From NCBI GenBank assembly GCA_963714875.1, contig CAVQQI010000011.1:1116001-1180000 (forward strand): a stretch of DNA of 64,000 nucleotides, given 5' to 3'. The position numbers were made by a program, and so were the translations under genes. This stretch comes from JBAOHV01 sp963714875 (lineage in GTDB: Bacteria; Actinomycetota; Acidimicrobiia; Acidimicrobiales; Microtrichaceae). Under the pieces are notes generated by a model. It was not told the DNA's origin and searched no databases. It saw nothing but the letters and a program-made list of their open reading frames with translations. Below are positions 37,406 through 46,268 of the stretch, piece by piece (position 1 is the first letter of the stretch; each line of letters starts with the position of its first letter).

Positions 37406-38928
37406 ATGAACGGGGTGCGCACGACCAGTCGAAGGGGACGATCCGTGAGGAGAAGGAACCTGCTGGCCGCGGTCGCGGTCGCCGTGCCAGCTCTGTGGGG
37501 ACTGCTCGCCGGTTGGTGGACACCACGCGGTCCGCTGACCACGTTCCAGGTGCTCGCGGCGATGGCCCTCGGGCTGATGGTCGGTCTGGCATCGGGCGTG
37601 GCGCTGAGATCCCGATGGGCGATGTTGGTGTCCCCCGTGTCGTTCGTCGTGGTGTTCGAACTCGCCCGGATCGGCACCTCCGGTCCGACCGTCGACGCGC
37701 CCGCTGCGAGCACCTACGGGATCCTCGCGTTGGTGGTCGGCCGCGGGTTCCACGGACTGATGGCGCTCACTCCGATGGTGTTGGGCGCGGCGCTCGGAGC
37801 TGGCGTCGCACGCCGCCGGGACGCTCGGGCCGCGGGACAGGAGGTGACGGTCGGCGCCGGGCAGTTCGTCCGGGGCGCGGTCGCCGGGTTGACCGGGTTC
37901 GCGCTCATCGTGCTGGCCGCGCTGGTGACTCGTCCTGCCACGACCGACCCCATCCTCGATTCCAACGGCGAAGCGGCGGCGGGAAGCGTCGCCGAGCTGA
38001 CCACCGTGCAGGTCGACGGCAAGGAGCTGGGACTGATGATCCGGGGTGCCTCGACGGACAACCCGGTGGTGTTGTTCCTGGCCGGCGGGCCGGGCGGGTC
38101 GAGCGCGGCGCGATGCGCAACCACCTGGAGGGGCTCGAGCAGACGTTCACCGTCGCCACGTGGGACCAGCGCGGCACCGGCACGTCCTATCCCGCGCTCG
38201 ACCCCACCGACACGCTGACGCTCGACAGCCAGGTCGACGACACGATCGAGGTCACCGACCACCTGCGGGACCGGTTCGACCAGGACCGCATCGTGTTGAT
38301 GGGACAGTCCTGGGGTTCCACGCTCGGGGTGCTCGCCGTGCAGTCGGCACCCGACCGGTACAGCGCGTTCGTCGGTGTGGGGCAGATGGTCAGCCAGCTC
38401 GAGACCGACCGGATCTTCTACGACGACACCCTCGCCTGGGCCGAGGAGAACGACAGCGCGCTGGCAACGAAGCTCCGCGACATCGGGCCACCGCCCTACG
38501 CCGCGATGCTCGACTACGAGACCGCGCTGTCCTACGAGCACGAGGTGTACCCCTACGACCACAGCGGCAACTCCGAGGGCGCAGGCGGGTTCTCGGAGAA
38601 CTTCCTCGTCCCCGAGTACACCCTGACCGACCAGGCCCACCTGCTCGGCGCCTTCGTGGACACCTTCGCCGCGCTCTACCCGCAGCTGCAGGAGATCGAC
38701 TTCCGCGACACCGCCACCGAGTTCGAGGTGCCCATGTTCTTCGTCCAGGGCGCCCACGAGGCCGACGGCCGCGCCGAGCTGTTCGACGCCTGGTACCCGA
38801 TGATCGACGCCCCCACCAAGGACGTGGTCGTGCTCGAGACCTCCGGACACCGACCGATGTTCGAACAACCCGACGAGTTCGTCGACTACATGAACGACAC
38901 CGTGCTTCCCAGCACCACCAGCGGCTGA
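37406..38928 (+). CDS. membrane-anchored alpha/beta hydrolase, prolyl-aminopeptidase-like (one frameshift)
   Basis: About 507 residues. Residues 1-185 hold roughly five membrane helices; residues 200-507 form an alpha/beta hydrolase. The oxyanion segment GGPGGSSA, the WDQRGTGTSYP motif, the nucleophile elbow GQSWGS and the final SGHRPMFEQPDEF His are all present, as in proline iminopeptidases. One G is missing near 38100; adding it joins the two halves exactly. The membrane part suggests the active site is tethered at the cell surface or the inner face. The substrate is unknown. Confidence 0.85.
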
Positions 38929-38943
38929 GCTGCTCGTCCCTGT

Positions 38944-39471
38944 TCAGACGCCGAGGGCCGAGCGCGCCAGGCGTTCCCCCCAGGACCGGGCGCGTTCGAT
39001 CTCGTCGGGCTCGAGCTGTGTCTCCTTGTCGACCAGGAAGCTCTCCGGATCGGCGACCACGTCGAATCCGTGGCGGCGGAGCTGCTTCGCGATCCCCTTG
39101 GATGCCCTCCCGGTCAGGACCGGCGCCAGATCACGGCGGGTGTCGAACGCGGCCGCGAGCCCGGACATGGACCCGAGCCCCTCGAGCCACTCCCGGACCC
39201 CCTCGCCCGCCGCGTCGGGATCGAGGTGCAGCTCGCCGTCAGGATCCTCAGCTGCCTCGACCGCAGCCTGGCGGGTGCTCTCGTGGGTCATCCCGTGGGT
39301 ATGGGTCGGACCACCCACCACCACCAGGTCCGCCGAGTCGACACGATCAGGTCCGGCATCGTGGACCGACACCACCTCGGTCTCCAGCGAGGTCGACAGA
39401 CCCTCTGCAACCGCTTCGGCGATCTGGTGGGTGTTGCCGTACATCGACTCGTACACGACCAACGCTCGCAT
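38944..39471 (-). CDS. flavodoxin-domain protein
   Basis: 175 residues. The FMN phosphate loop VVYESMYGNTHQIAEAVAEG is followed by VVVGGPTHTHGMTHESTRQA. The C-terminus KGIAKQLRRHGFDVVADPES resembles the stand-alone flavodoxins found in actinobacterial stress and dormancy gene sets. It probably carries electrons in a stress response or acts as a quinone or nitro reductase. It follows the CbpM gene by 26 bases and is likely the last gene of the long minus-strand operon. Confidence 0.85.
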   Translation of the reverse strand: MRALVVYESMYGNTHQIAEAVAEGLSTSLETEVVSVHDAGPDRVDSADLVVVGGPTHTHGMTHESTRQAAVEAAEDPDGELHLDPDAAGEGVREWLEGLGSMSGLAAAFDTRRDLAPVLTGRASKGIAKQLRRHGFDVVADPESFLVDKETQLEPDEIERARSWGERLARSALGV

Positions 39472-39497
39472 TGCTCCTCCTCAGGACCGGATCGGCT

Positions 39498-39803
39498 TCA
39501 TTCGTGCTGCGACCTACGGGAACGAAGGGTCAGGAGTTCGTTCTCGAGCTCGTCGATGCGGTCGATCAGCTGGGCGACCACGGCGATCGCCGAGTAGCTG
39601 AGTCCCAGTCCGGCCTTGAGTCGCCGCACCCGGCTCACGGTGTCGACATGGCGCCGCTCGAACCAACGTTCACCGTCGCTGTCGCGAACGGGCTCGAGCA
39701 GTCCGAGCTCGATGAGGGTCTCGAGCAGGTCCGGATGCAGATCACACACGTGTGCGAACGTCTGGAACTCGATGCGTTCTGCTCGAACGATGGAGGCGCT
39801 CAT
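39498..39803 (-). CDS. cbpM: chaperone modulator CbpM-like protein (MerR-type fold)
   Basis: 101 residues. FAHVCDLHPDLLETLIELGL, then the turn RWFERRHVDTVSRVRRLKAG and a C-terminal coiled coil. This matches CbpM, which binds the J-domain of CbpA and blocks its co-chaperone activity. A MerR-type regulator similar to HspR is the alternative. The start overlaps the cbpA stop by 4 bases, which supports CbpM. Confidence 0.8.
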   Translation of the reverse strand: MSASIVRAERIEFQTFAHVCDLHPDLLETLIELGLLEPVRDSDGERWFERRHVDTVSRVRRLKAGLGLSYSAIAVVAQLIDRIDELENELLTLRSRRSQHE

Positions 39804-40726
39804 CGGGTGCTCCTCGGATCGAAGTCGCTGACATCTGCCAGCTCCGCGTACAGCCGCTGCTCCTCGGGCGAGAGCTCGTGGGGAACGACGATCTTCACCC
39901 GAGCATAGAGGTCGCCGCTGGAGCCGGGCCCGGGCAGCCCCTGTCCACGGATGCGGAGTCGGGTCCCGCTCGAAGTGCCAGGAGCGACCTTGATCCTGTT
40001 CGTGCCGCCCGGCCCTTCGACGGGAACGGTCGTGCCGAGCGCCGCTTCCGACGGCGACAGCGGCAGGTCCACCTCGAGATCACGACCGAGCAGGCGGTAT
40101 CGCTCATCCGGCTCGATGTGGACCAACAGGTAGAGATCGCCGGGCGGAGCGCCGCCGGTGCCACGGCCCCCCTTGCCGGGCAGGCGGATGGTCTGCCCGT
40201 CGGTCACTCCTGGCGGGATGTTCACCTGGATGGTCCGCTCACCGCTGGGCCCGGGCATCGTCAGCGTCCGACGACCGCCGTGGAAGGCGTCGTCGAGACT
40301 CAACGACAGGCTCGCTCGTTGGTCGGCACCCGGGATGGAGCCCCACCCGCCGGTCGACCGTCCTCGCTCACGGAGCAGGTCGTCCAGGAACTCCTGGAAC
40401 GCCGCGTCGTCGGGCTGCGGGGACCCAGCAGGTGGGGTCCAGGTTGCACCCCGGGTGCGCTGGGCCCGAGCCCACTCGTCCGGGTCGACATCGTCGGGAA
40501 CCTGACGGAAGTCGGCGCCGAACGCGTCGTACTTCTTGCGCAGCTCCGGATCCGACAGCACTTCGTTGGCCGCTGCGATCTCCTTGAACCGTGCCTCCGC
40601 AGCCGGGTCCTTGTTGATGTCCGGGTGATAGGTGCGAGCCAGCTTCCGATACGCACGCCGAATGTCATCGATGGTGGCATCGCGCTCGACGCCGAGTGCG
40701 GCGTAGTAGTCGACGACGTCGCTCAC
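39800..40726 (-). CDS. cbpA: DnaJ-family co-chaperone CbpA
   Basis: 308 residues. The J-domain covers residues 6-70, with the HPD motif in YHPDINKDP. A Gly- and Pro-rich linker follows, then two beta-barrel substrate-binding domains (GERTIQVNIPPGVTDGQTIR and GTRLRIRGQGLPGPG). No Cys-rich zinc region is present, which separates CbpA from DnaJ type I. It lies in the operon with the dehydrogenase genes, a combination that suggests stress-dependent expression. Confidence 0.92.
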   Translation of the reverse strand: MSDVVDYYAALGVERDATIDDIRRAYRKLARTYHPDINKDPAAEARFKEIAAANEVLSDPELRKKYDAFGADFRQVPDDVDPDEWARAQRTRGATWTPPAGSPQPDDAAFQEFLDDLLRERGRSTGGWGSIPGADQRASLSLSLDDAFHGGRRTLTMPGPSGERTIQVNIPPGVTDGQTIRLPGKGGRGTGGAPPGDLYLLVHIEPDERYRLLGRDLEVDLPLSPSEAALGTTVPVEGPGGTNRIKVAPGTSSGTRLRIRGQGLPGPGSSGDLYARVKIVVPHELSPEEQRLYAELADVSDFDPRSTR

Positions 40727-40729
40727 CGC

Positions 40730-40996
40730 TCACTCTGCCTTGTCATCACACCGCTCACTCCCTTCCGTCAGATACCGAACGACAGCATCGACGGAACTCA
40801 GCAATTCGTAGTCGGATTCCGGGATCCCGAGGCCTGTGCGTTCATGGAGTTCGGTGACCAGCGACAGGAAGTCCATGGAATCGAGCTCGAGCTCGTCGAG
40901 CATCGGTGCATCGCGATCCACCGATGCCAGGTCGACCTCCGGGGCGACTCGGCGGAGCGAGCCGGCGAAGATGTCGAGTGCTTCGTCATGGGTCAT
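40730..40996 (-). CDS. acyl carrier protein
   Basis: 88 residues. The phosphopantetheine site is the Ser in ELELDSMDFLSLVTEL. The protein is acidic and helical like other ACPs. It stands alone, without fatty acid or polyketide synthase genes; its neighbours are the E2 acyltransferase and DnaJ-like genes. Possible roles are carrying an acyl group for the dehydrogenase complex or the adjacent acyl-CoA synthetase. The link is inferred only from gene order. The cbpA gene begins 3 bases after its stop. Confidence 0.88.
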   Translation of the reverse strand: MTHDEALDIFAGSLRRVAPEVDLASVDRDAPMLDELELDSMDFLSLVTELHERTGLGIPESDYELLSSVDAVVRYLTEGSERCDDKAE

Positions 40997-41060
40997 CGAA
41001 TCTCTCCTTCTGGGTGGCGAGCGGGCGACGTCGTCATCTGATCAGCTGCGTGGGGCGGGT

Positions 41061-42443
41061 TCACAGCGCATCGGGGTGCTGGAGGAGCGAGTCCATCCGA
41101 TTCAGGAACCGGCTCCCCACCTGACCGTCGCTGGCCCGATGATCCGCAGCGAGACTCAGCACGACGCTCGCCCGCGGCACCACCCGGCCCTCGACCACCA
41201 TCGCCCGCGTCGAGATCCTGCCGACACCCACGAGTGCAACCTGGGGGGGATGGATGATCCCGTGGACCGAGTCCACACCGCGGTCGCCGAGGTTCGTCAC
41301 CGTCATCGTCGCTCCGTCGATCTCCGATCCGCGCAGCGTCCCCCGGCGTCCGCGGGCGACGAGGTCGCGCAACGTGGCCATGATGTCGGTCACCGAGTGG
41401 TCGGCGGCATCGCGGATCACCGGCGCGATCAGACCCCCACCCCGGAGGGACACCGCAACCCCGAGGTGCACCGCCGTTCCGGGCTCGAAGCGCCCATCGA
41501 TCCAGAAACCGTTGAGCTGCGGGACCGCGACCGCGGCGAGCGCCGTCGCACGCAACACGAGCGCCGCGGAGAGCAGCCGTTGGGCGGGTGGACGGCCGTC
41601 GTTGTACTCCTCGAGCCATGTCTCGGCCGCGTGCAGGTCGACCGTGGCGGCCAGGTGGTAGTGGGGAATCTCGCGGTTCGAGCGGGACATCGTGCGGGCG
41701 ATCGCCTGACGCATCGACTCCTTGCGATCCTCGTTCCGCACCGTCCCCTCCGGCTTCCCGCCAGCCCGGAGCCCCTCCCCCGGCGACGCGGCCGCCGACC
41801 GGACGGACTCCAGGACGTCACGCTCGCAGATCGCTCCACCGGGTCCGGTCCCACGCACGCCGACCAGGTCGACGCCCAGTTCGCGTGCACGGCGACGGGC
41901 CCGTGGGGACGACCGTTGCGGCGTCGCGACCGGTCGTGCGGCCCGCTCCACATCGGACCGTGTGACCCGCCCACCGACCCCGGTGCCCCGGACCGAGCCG
42001 GCGTCGAGGCCGAGCCGCTCGGCGAGGTGACGCACCAGCGGCGACAGCACGAGGGATGCATGGTGGTGGTCAGCTCCGCCGATGACCGGCACGGAGTCCT
42101 CACCGCGGTGGGTCGACACCACCGCGGCCGGTGGAGAGATTGCGTCGTCGTCCGGGTTCGTGTCCTCGCCCGTTCGATCCGACCCTCCGCTGGCAGCGTC
42201 GTCGGCAGCGTCGCCGGCGATCAATGCCAGCGGCGCTCCGACCGGAAGGACCGCGCCGGGCTCCACGAGGAGTCGCTCCACGACACCGTCCTCGAACACC
42301 TCCACGTCGATGGTGGCCTTGTCGGTGTCGACCGAGGCAATGGTGTCACCCCGGGCGACACGATCGCCCTCGGCGACCATCCACTCCACGAGTGTCCCCT
42401 CCTCCATGTCCGCCCCGAGGGACGGCATGCAGAACTCACCCAT
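41061..42443 (-). CDS. 2-oxo acid dehydrogenase E2 (dihydrolipoamide acyltransferase)
   Basis: 460 residues. The lipoyl domain is at 1-78, with Lys in SVDTDKATID. Two peripheral subunit-binding domains follow: VLSPLVRHLAERLGLD with VRGTGVGGRV, and SPRARRRARELGVDL with VRGTGPGGAI. The catalytic domain is C-terminal, with the active-site motif DHRASDG (His, Asp). Two binding domains in tandem are unusual. The acyl group is not set by the sequence; acetyl (pyruvate or acetoin) or branched-chain are both possible. The start shares one base with the E1 beta stop. Confidence 0.92.
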   Translation of the reverse strand: MGEFCMPSLGADMEEGTLVEWMVAEGDRVARGDTIASVDTDKATIDVEVFEDGVVERLLVEPGAVLPVGAPLALIAGDAADDAASGGSDRTGEDTNPDDDAISPPAAVVSTHRGEDSVPVIGGADHHHASLVLSPLVRHLAERLGLDAGSVRGTGVGGRVTRSDVERAARPVATPQRSSPRARRRARELGVDLVGVRGTGPGGAICERDVLESVRSAAASPGEGLRAGGKPEGTVRNEDRKESMRQAIARTMSRSNREIPHYHLAATVDLHAAETWLEEYNDGRPPAQRLLSAALVLRATALAAVAVPQLNGFWIDGRFEPGTAVHLGVAVSLRGGGLIAPVIRDAADHSVTDIMATLRDLVARGRRGTLRGSEIDGATMTVTNLGDRGVDSVHGIIHPPQVALVGVGRISTRAMVVEGRVVPRASVVLSLAADHRASDGQVGSRFLNRMDSLLQHPDAL

Positions 42444-43447
42444 CAGCGCACAGCCCGGCGCACCGCAGCCACGACGTCATGCACGTCGGCCAGCGCTGCT
42501 TGTTCCATGTGCCGGGCGTAGGGCATCGGGACCTCGGCCGCGGCGACCCGTTCGATCGGCGCATCGAGATCCCAGAAGGCCGACTCGACCACCGTCGCGG
42601 CGATCTCCGCCCCGATCCCTCCGGTGCGCCACCCGTCCTCGGCCACGACCAGTCGGCCGGTTCGTCGGACGGATCCCAGGACCGTGTCGGTGTCGAGCGG
42701 ACGCAAGGTCCTCAGGTCGATGACCTCAGCAGCGACACCGTCCGCCGCGAGCTGCTCCGCTGCGTCGAGCGACGTGTACAGCGATGCGCCGTGGGTCACG
42801 ATCGTCACGTCGTCCCCGGACCGCCGTATCGATGCGCGGTCCAGATCCACCGGCTCGATCCGCTCCGGCAACTCGGCCGATTCCCCGAACAGGGCGCCGT
42901 GTTCGAAGATCAACACCGGGTCCGGGTCCGCCAGCGCTGCGCCCAGCATGGCCCGGGCATCGGCGACGGTTGCAGGAGCGACGATCCTGAGCCCCGGGAT
43001 GTGCGCGAACCATGCCTCGAGGCTGTGGCTGTGCTGCGCTGCCAGCTGACGTCCGGCGCCTGTGGTCAGGCGGATCACGAGCGGGACGTTGAACTGCCCG
43101 CCGGACATGTGCAGCAGGGTCGCTGCGTTGTTCATGATCTGGTCCAGCGCCAGCAGGGCGAAGTTCACCGTCATGATCTCGACGACCGGACGCATGCCAC
43201 CCAGCGCGGCACCGATGCCGGCGCCCACGAAGGCCGATTCCGACAGCGGCGTGTCGCGGACCCGCTCCGGACCGAACTCCTCCCACAGCCCGAGACTGAC
43301 CGCGAAACAACCGCCGTAGGCCCCGACGTCCTCGCCCATCAGGAACACCCTGTCGTCGCTCGACAACGCGTCGCGCAGACCGGCGCGGAGCGCCTCGCGA
43401 TACGTCATCGTGACCGTGCGGGCCGCATCTGCGATCTGGTCGTTCAC
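42443..43447 (-). CDS. 2-oxo acid dehydrogenase E1 beta
   Basis: 334 residues. TMTYREALRAGLRDALSSDD, then FLMGEDVGAYGG, RVRDTPLSESAFVGAGIGAA, the QIMNNAATL segment and DLRTLRPLDTDTV with the C-terminal transketolase fold. It forms the E1 heterotetramer with the alpha subunit. GTG at 43447 overlaps the E1 alpha stop by 4 bases (GTGA). Catalytic His and phosphorylation-loop contacts are supplied by both subunits. Confidence 0.93.
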   Translation of the reverse strand: MNDQIADAARTVTMTYREALRAGLRDALSSDDRVFLMGEDVGAYGGCFAVSLGLWEEFGPERVRDTPLSESAFVGAGIGAALGGMRPVVEIMTVNFALLALDQIMNNAATLLHMSGGQFNVPLVIRLTTGAGRQLAAQHSHSLEAWFAHIPGLRIVAPATVADARAMLGAALADPDPVLIFEHGALFGESAELPERIEPVDLDRASIRRSGDDVTIVTHGASLYTSLDAAEQLAADGVAAEVIDLRTLRPLDTDTVLGSVRRTGRLVVAEDGWRTGGIGAEIAATVVESAFWDLDAPIERVAAAEVPMPYARHMEQAALADVHDVVAAVRRAVR

Positions 43448-44454
43448 CGATGCTCCCCCGTCATGACCGTCGAGTCGTCGGAGTAGACCCACCGCTCGAG
43501 CTCCTCGACCGGTTCGGGTGTGCCTGCCTCGGCGAACTCGACCGACTCGTCGATCTCGGCGAGCGCATCGGCCTCGAGGTGCTCACGGCAGTCCTCGGCC
43601 AGCAACCCCGCTGCGCGCGTCCGGTCCCAGAACCGGTCGATGGGATCGCGCAGCTTCCATTCCGCCACCTCGTCCTTGTCCCTGTACCGCTCGGGGTCGT
43701 ACATCGAGTGTGCCCGGAACCGGTAGGTGCGGAACTCGAGGAACACCGGACCGCCGCCACCCCTGATGATCTCGACCGCACGCTGGGCGGCGCGGTCGGA
43801 TTCCACGACATCCATGCCGTCGACGCTCCACGCTGCCATTCCGTACCCGGAGGCCCGGACGGCGAGGTCCGTGGCCGCCTCGGAGCGCGACAGCGCGGTG
43901 CCCATGGCGTACAGGTTGTTCTCACAGCAGAACAACAACGGCAGGTCCCACAGCGCCGCGAGGTTCATCGTCTCGTGGAACTCGCCCTCCGCCACCGCTC
44001 CCTCGCCGAAGAAGCAGGCGGTCACCCGCTCACGGCCCTGGAGCTTGTCGGCGAGCGCGAGCCCTGCGGCGATCGGAAGACCGCCGCCGACGATGGCGTT
44101 GCCGCCGTACACACGGGTCGCTGCATCGAACAGGTGCATCGACCCGCCGCGCCCCCGGCTGCATCCCTCGACACGCCCGTACATCTCGGCCATCACCGAC
44201 GCCATCGACACCCCCTTGGCGATCGCGTGCGCGTGGTCGCGGTAGGTGGCCACCACCGCGTCCTCATCGTCGAGCCGGCCGATCGTGGCAGCAGCAACGG
44301 CCTCCTGACCGATGTAGAGGTGCAGGAACCCTCTGATCTTCGCGGCCGAGTACAGCTCGACACATCGTTCCTCGAACCGCCGGATCCGGATCATCATCGC
44401 CAGGAGTGATTCGGCGTGTTCCGCATCGAGATCCGCGGGGAGTTCCTCGGTCAT
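43444..44454 (-). CDS. 2-oxo acid dehydrogenase E1 alpha
   Basis: 336 residues, the ThDP-binding subunit. Visible are RIRRFEERCVELYSAAKIRG, the YRDHAHAIAKGV segment with the catalytic His, GRGGSMHLFD, and a ThDP motif that reads FFGEGAVAEGEFHE and ends at the Asn pair CCENN. The usual Asp in GDG is Glu here, a change that should be checked. The alpha/beta two-gene E1 is the type of acetoin, branched-chain and Gram-positive pyruvate dehydrogenases, not the homodimeric AceE of most actinobacteria. No E3 gene is nearby. The start overlaps the acyl-CoA synthetase stop (ATGA). Confidence 0.93.
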   Translation of the reverse strand: MTEELPADLDAEHAESLLAMMIRIRRFEERCVELYSAAKIRGFLHLYIGQEAVAAATIGRLDDEDAVVATYRDHAHAIAKGVSMASVMAEMYGRVEGCSRGRGGSMHLFDAATRVYGGNAIVGGGLPIAAGLALADKLQGRERVTACFFGEGAVAEGEFHETMNLAALWDLPLLFCCENNLYAMGTALSRSEAATDLAVRASGYGMAAWSVDGMDVVESDRAAQRAVEIIRGGGGPVFLEFRTYRFRAHSMYDPERYRDKDEVAEWKLRDPIDRFWDRTRAAGLLAEDCREHLEADALAEIDESVEFAEAGTPEPVEELERWVYSDDSTVMTGEHR

Positions 44455-46199
44455 GGTGCAGTGTCTCCGTCCTGCTGGGAGTCGACCGCCCGATCGGGCG
44501 GTGTTGCGCCCGGCGCGGCCTCCAGGGTCGACAGGTCGCCTTCGGGAAGGCCCAGCTCGCGGGCGCGCAGCAGGCGTCGCATGATCTTCCCGCTCCTGGT
44601 GTGTGGCAGGTGCTCCTGCACGACGACCGAACGGGGAGCGACCGCCGGACCGAGTCGTCGACGGGCGAACCCCAGGAGGTCGAGCCGCAGCTCCTCGGTG
44701 TCCTGCACACCGGGTCGTAGCGTCACGAACGCCTTCACGATGTTGCCGGCCACCGGGTCGGGAACGCCGATCACCCCGGCTTCGACCACGGTCGGGTGCT
44801 CCATCAACGCGCTCTCGACCTCGAACGGTCCGATGAGGTGGCCGGCGGTCTTGATCACGTCATCCGCCCGCCCGACGAACCAGAACCAGCCGTCGGCGTC
44901 CCGGGTCGCGAGATCACCCGAGAGGTACCAGCCGCCGGCGAAGCAACGGGCGTACCGCTCGTCGTCGTGCAGGTAGCCCCGGAACATCGACGGCCAGCCC
45001 GCCCGGATGGCGATCATGCCCTGCTCGCCCGGTGTGTCGACCGGCACGGGCGATCCATCGGCATCGAGGACCGGCTCGTTCTGCTCGTCGACGACCACCA
45101 GGGTGATGTCGACACCGGGCAGAGGACGGCCCATCGAGCCGGGACGCACCTCGGCGTCAGGACGGTTGGCGATCATGATCCCGCCGGTCTCGGTCTGCCA
45201 CCAGTTGTCCCGGATCGGCAGTCCCAGCACCCGTTCACCCCACTGGACCGCCTCCGCGTTCAGGGGCTCGCCCACTGACGCGATCACCCGCAGCGCCGAC
45301 AGGTCGTACTCACCGGGCAGCTCGTCGCCGGCCTTCATCAGCATCCGGATCGCGGTCGGCGCGGTGTACCAGACGCTCACCCGCTGGTCCTGCAGCGTGC
45401 GGTACCAGCGACGCGCATCGAACTCCGACTCGTCGACGATGCTCGTGGCGCCGTGCGTGAGCGGGGCGATGATCCCGTAGGAGGTTCCGGTCACCCAGCC
45501 GGGGTCGGCGGTGCACCAGAACACGGCGTCGCCGTCCAGGCCGAGCGCGTCGGCTGAGGTGGAATGGTGGGAGATGACCGCCTCGTGGACGTGGACGGCA
45601 CCCTTCGGCATCCCCGTGGTGCCGGAGGTGAAGTGCAGCAACGCCATGTCCTCGGGGTCGGTCGGGCCGACCACGTGGTCGCTGCTCGCCGCATCCATCA
45701 GCGCTCCGAGGTCATGGACGCCTGCTGCGGGATCCACGAGCGGGCCGCCGTCGATCAACAGGACGTGGCGGAGCGCGGGCAGCGCGTCCCGCAGCGCTGC
45801 GACCTTCTTGCGGTACATCGCAGCGGTCGTGACGAGCACCACCGCGTCGCCGCGCTCCAGGCGCTGACGCAGCGGCTCCGGACCGAACGCCGAGAACAGC
45901 GGACACAGCACCGCACGGTGGGCGAGCGTACCGAGGGCCGCGACGTACAGGTCCGGGACCCGACCCGCCAACAGGAACACCCGCTCCCCCGGCTGCACGC
46001 CGAGGTGCTCCAGGACGTTCGCGAACCGTGCGACACGACCGGCGAGCGCACCGAACGTCATGTCCTGCACCGAACCGTCCTTGCGGAGGAACCGGAACGC
46101 GACATGCCCCGAGCGGTCACCTGCGGCGTGACGAAACACCGCCTCGTGCGCGATGTTCAGTCCGCGGCCACCCGGCAGACCAGAGATGTTGGGTTCCAT
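44451..46199 (-). CDS. acetyl-CoA synthetase-like acyl-CoA ligase
   Basis: 582 residues, an AMP-forming ligase. Motif I is LLHFTSGTTGMPKGAVHVH; the acetate pocket includes DPGWVTGTSYGI and NWWQTETGG; the hinge and C-terminal part carry GWYLSGDLATRDADGW, GRADDVIKTAGHLIGP and the catalytic Lys in TRSGKIMRR. It is close to AcsA-type enzymes and likely makes acetyl-CoA from acetate. It is the first gene of the operon with E1 alpha, E1 beta and E2. A GGAGGACG ribosome site lies just upstream. Confidence 0.9.
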   Translation of the reverse strand: MEPNISGLPGGRGLNIAHEAVFRHAAGDRSGHVAFRFLRKDGSVQDMTFGALAGRVARFANVLEHLGVQPGERVFLLAGRVPDLYVAALGTLAHRAVLCPLFSAFGPEPLRQRLERGDAVVLVTTAAMYRKKVAALRDALPALRHVLLIDGGPLVDPAAGVHDLGALMDAASSDHVVGPTDPEDMALLHFTSGTTGMPKGAVHVHEAVISHHSTSADALGLDGDAVFWCTADPGWVTGTSYGIIAPLTHGATSIVDESEFDARRWYRTLQDQRVSVWYTAPTAIRMLMKAGDELPGEYDLSALRVIASVGEPLNAEAVQWGERVLGLPIRDNWWQTETGGIMIANRPDAEVRPGSMGRPLPGVDITLVVVDEQNEPVLDADGSPVPVDTPGEQGMIAIRAGWPSMFRGYLHDDERYARCFAGGWYLSGDLATRDADGWFWFVGRADDVIKTAGHLIGPFEVESALMEHPTVVEAGVIGVPDPVAGNIVKAFVTLRPGVQDTEELRLDLLGFARRRLGPAVAPRSVVVQEHLPHTRSGKIMRRLLRARELGLPEGDLSTLEAAPGATPPDRAVDSQQDGDTAP

Positions 46200-46268
46200 C
46201 GTCCTCCGATCGTGGGGCCGGCCGCTCCGCCGGAGAAGTGCCGAAGGTCCCGATACGTCGCTCCGAGG

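Noticed and set aside
40836..42521. A 561-codon plus-strand frame opposite the E2 gene
   Set aside because: Antisense composition; E2 on the other strand has lipoyl, binding and catalytic motifs.
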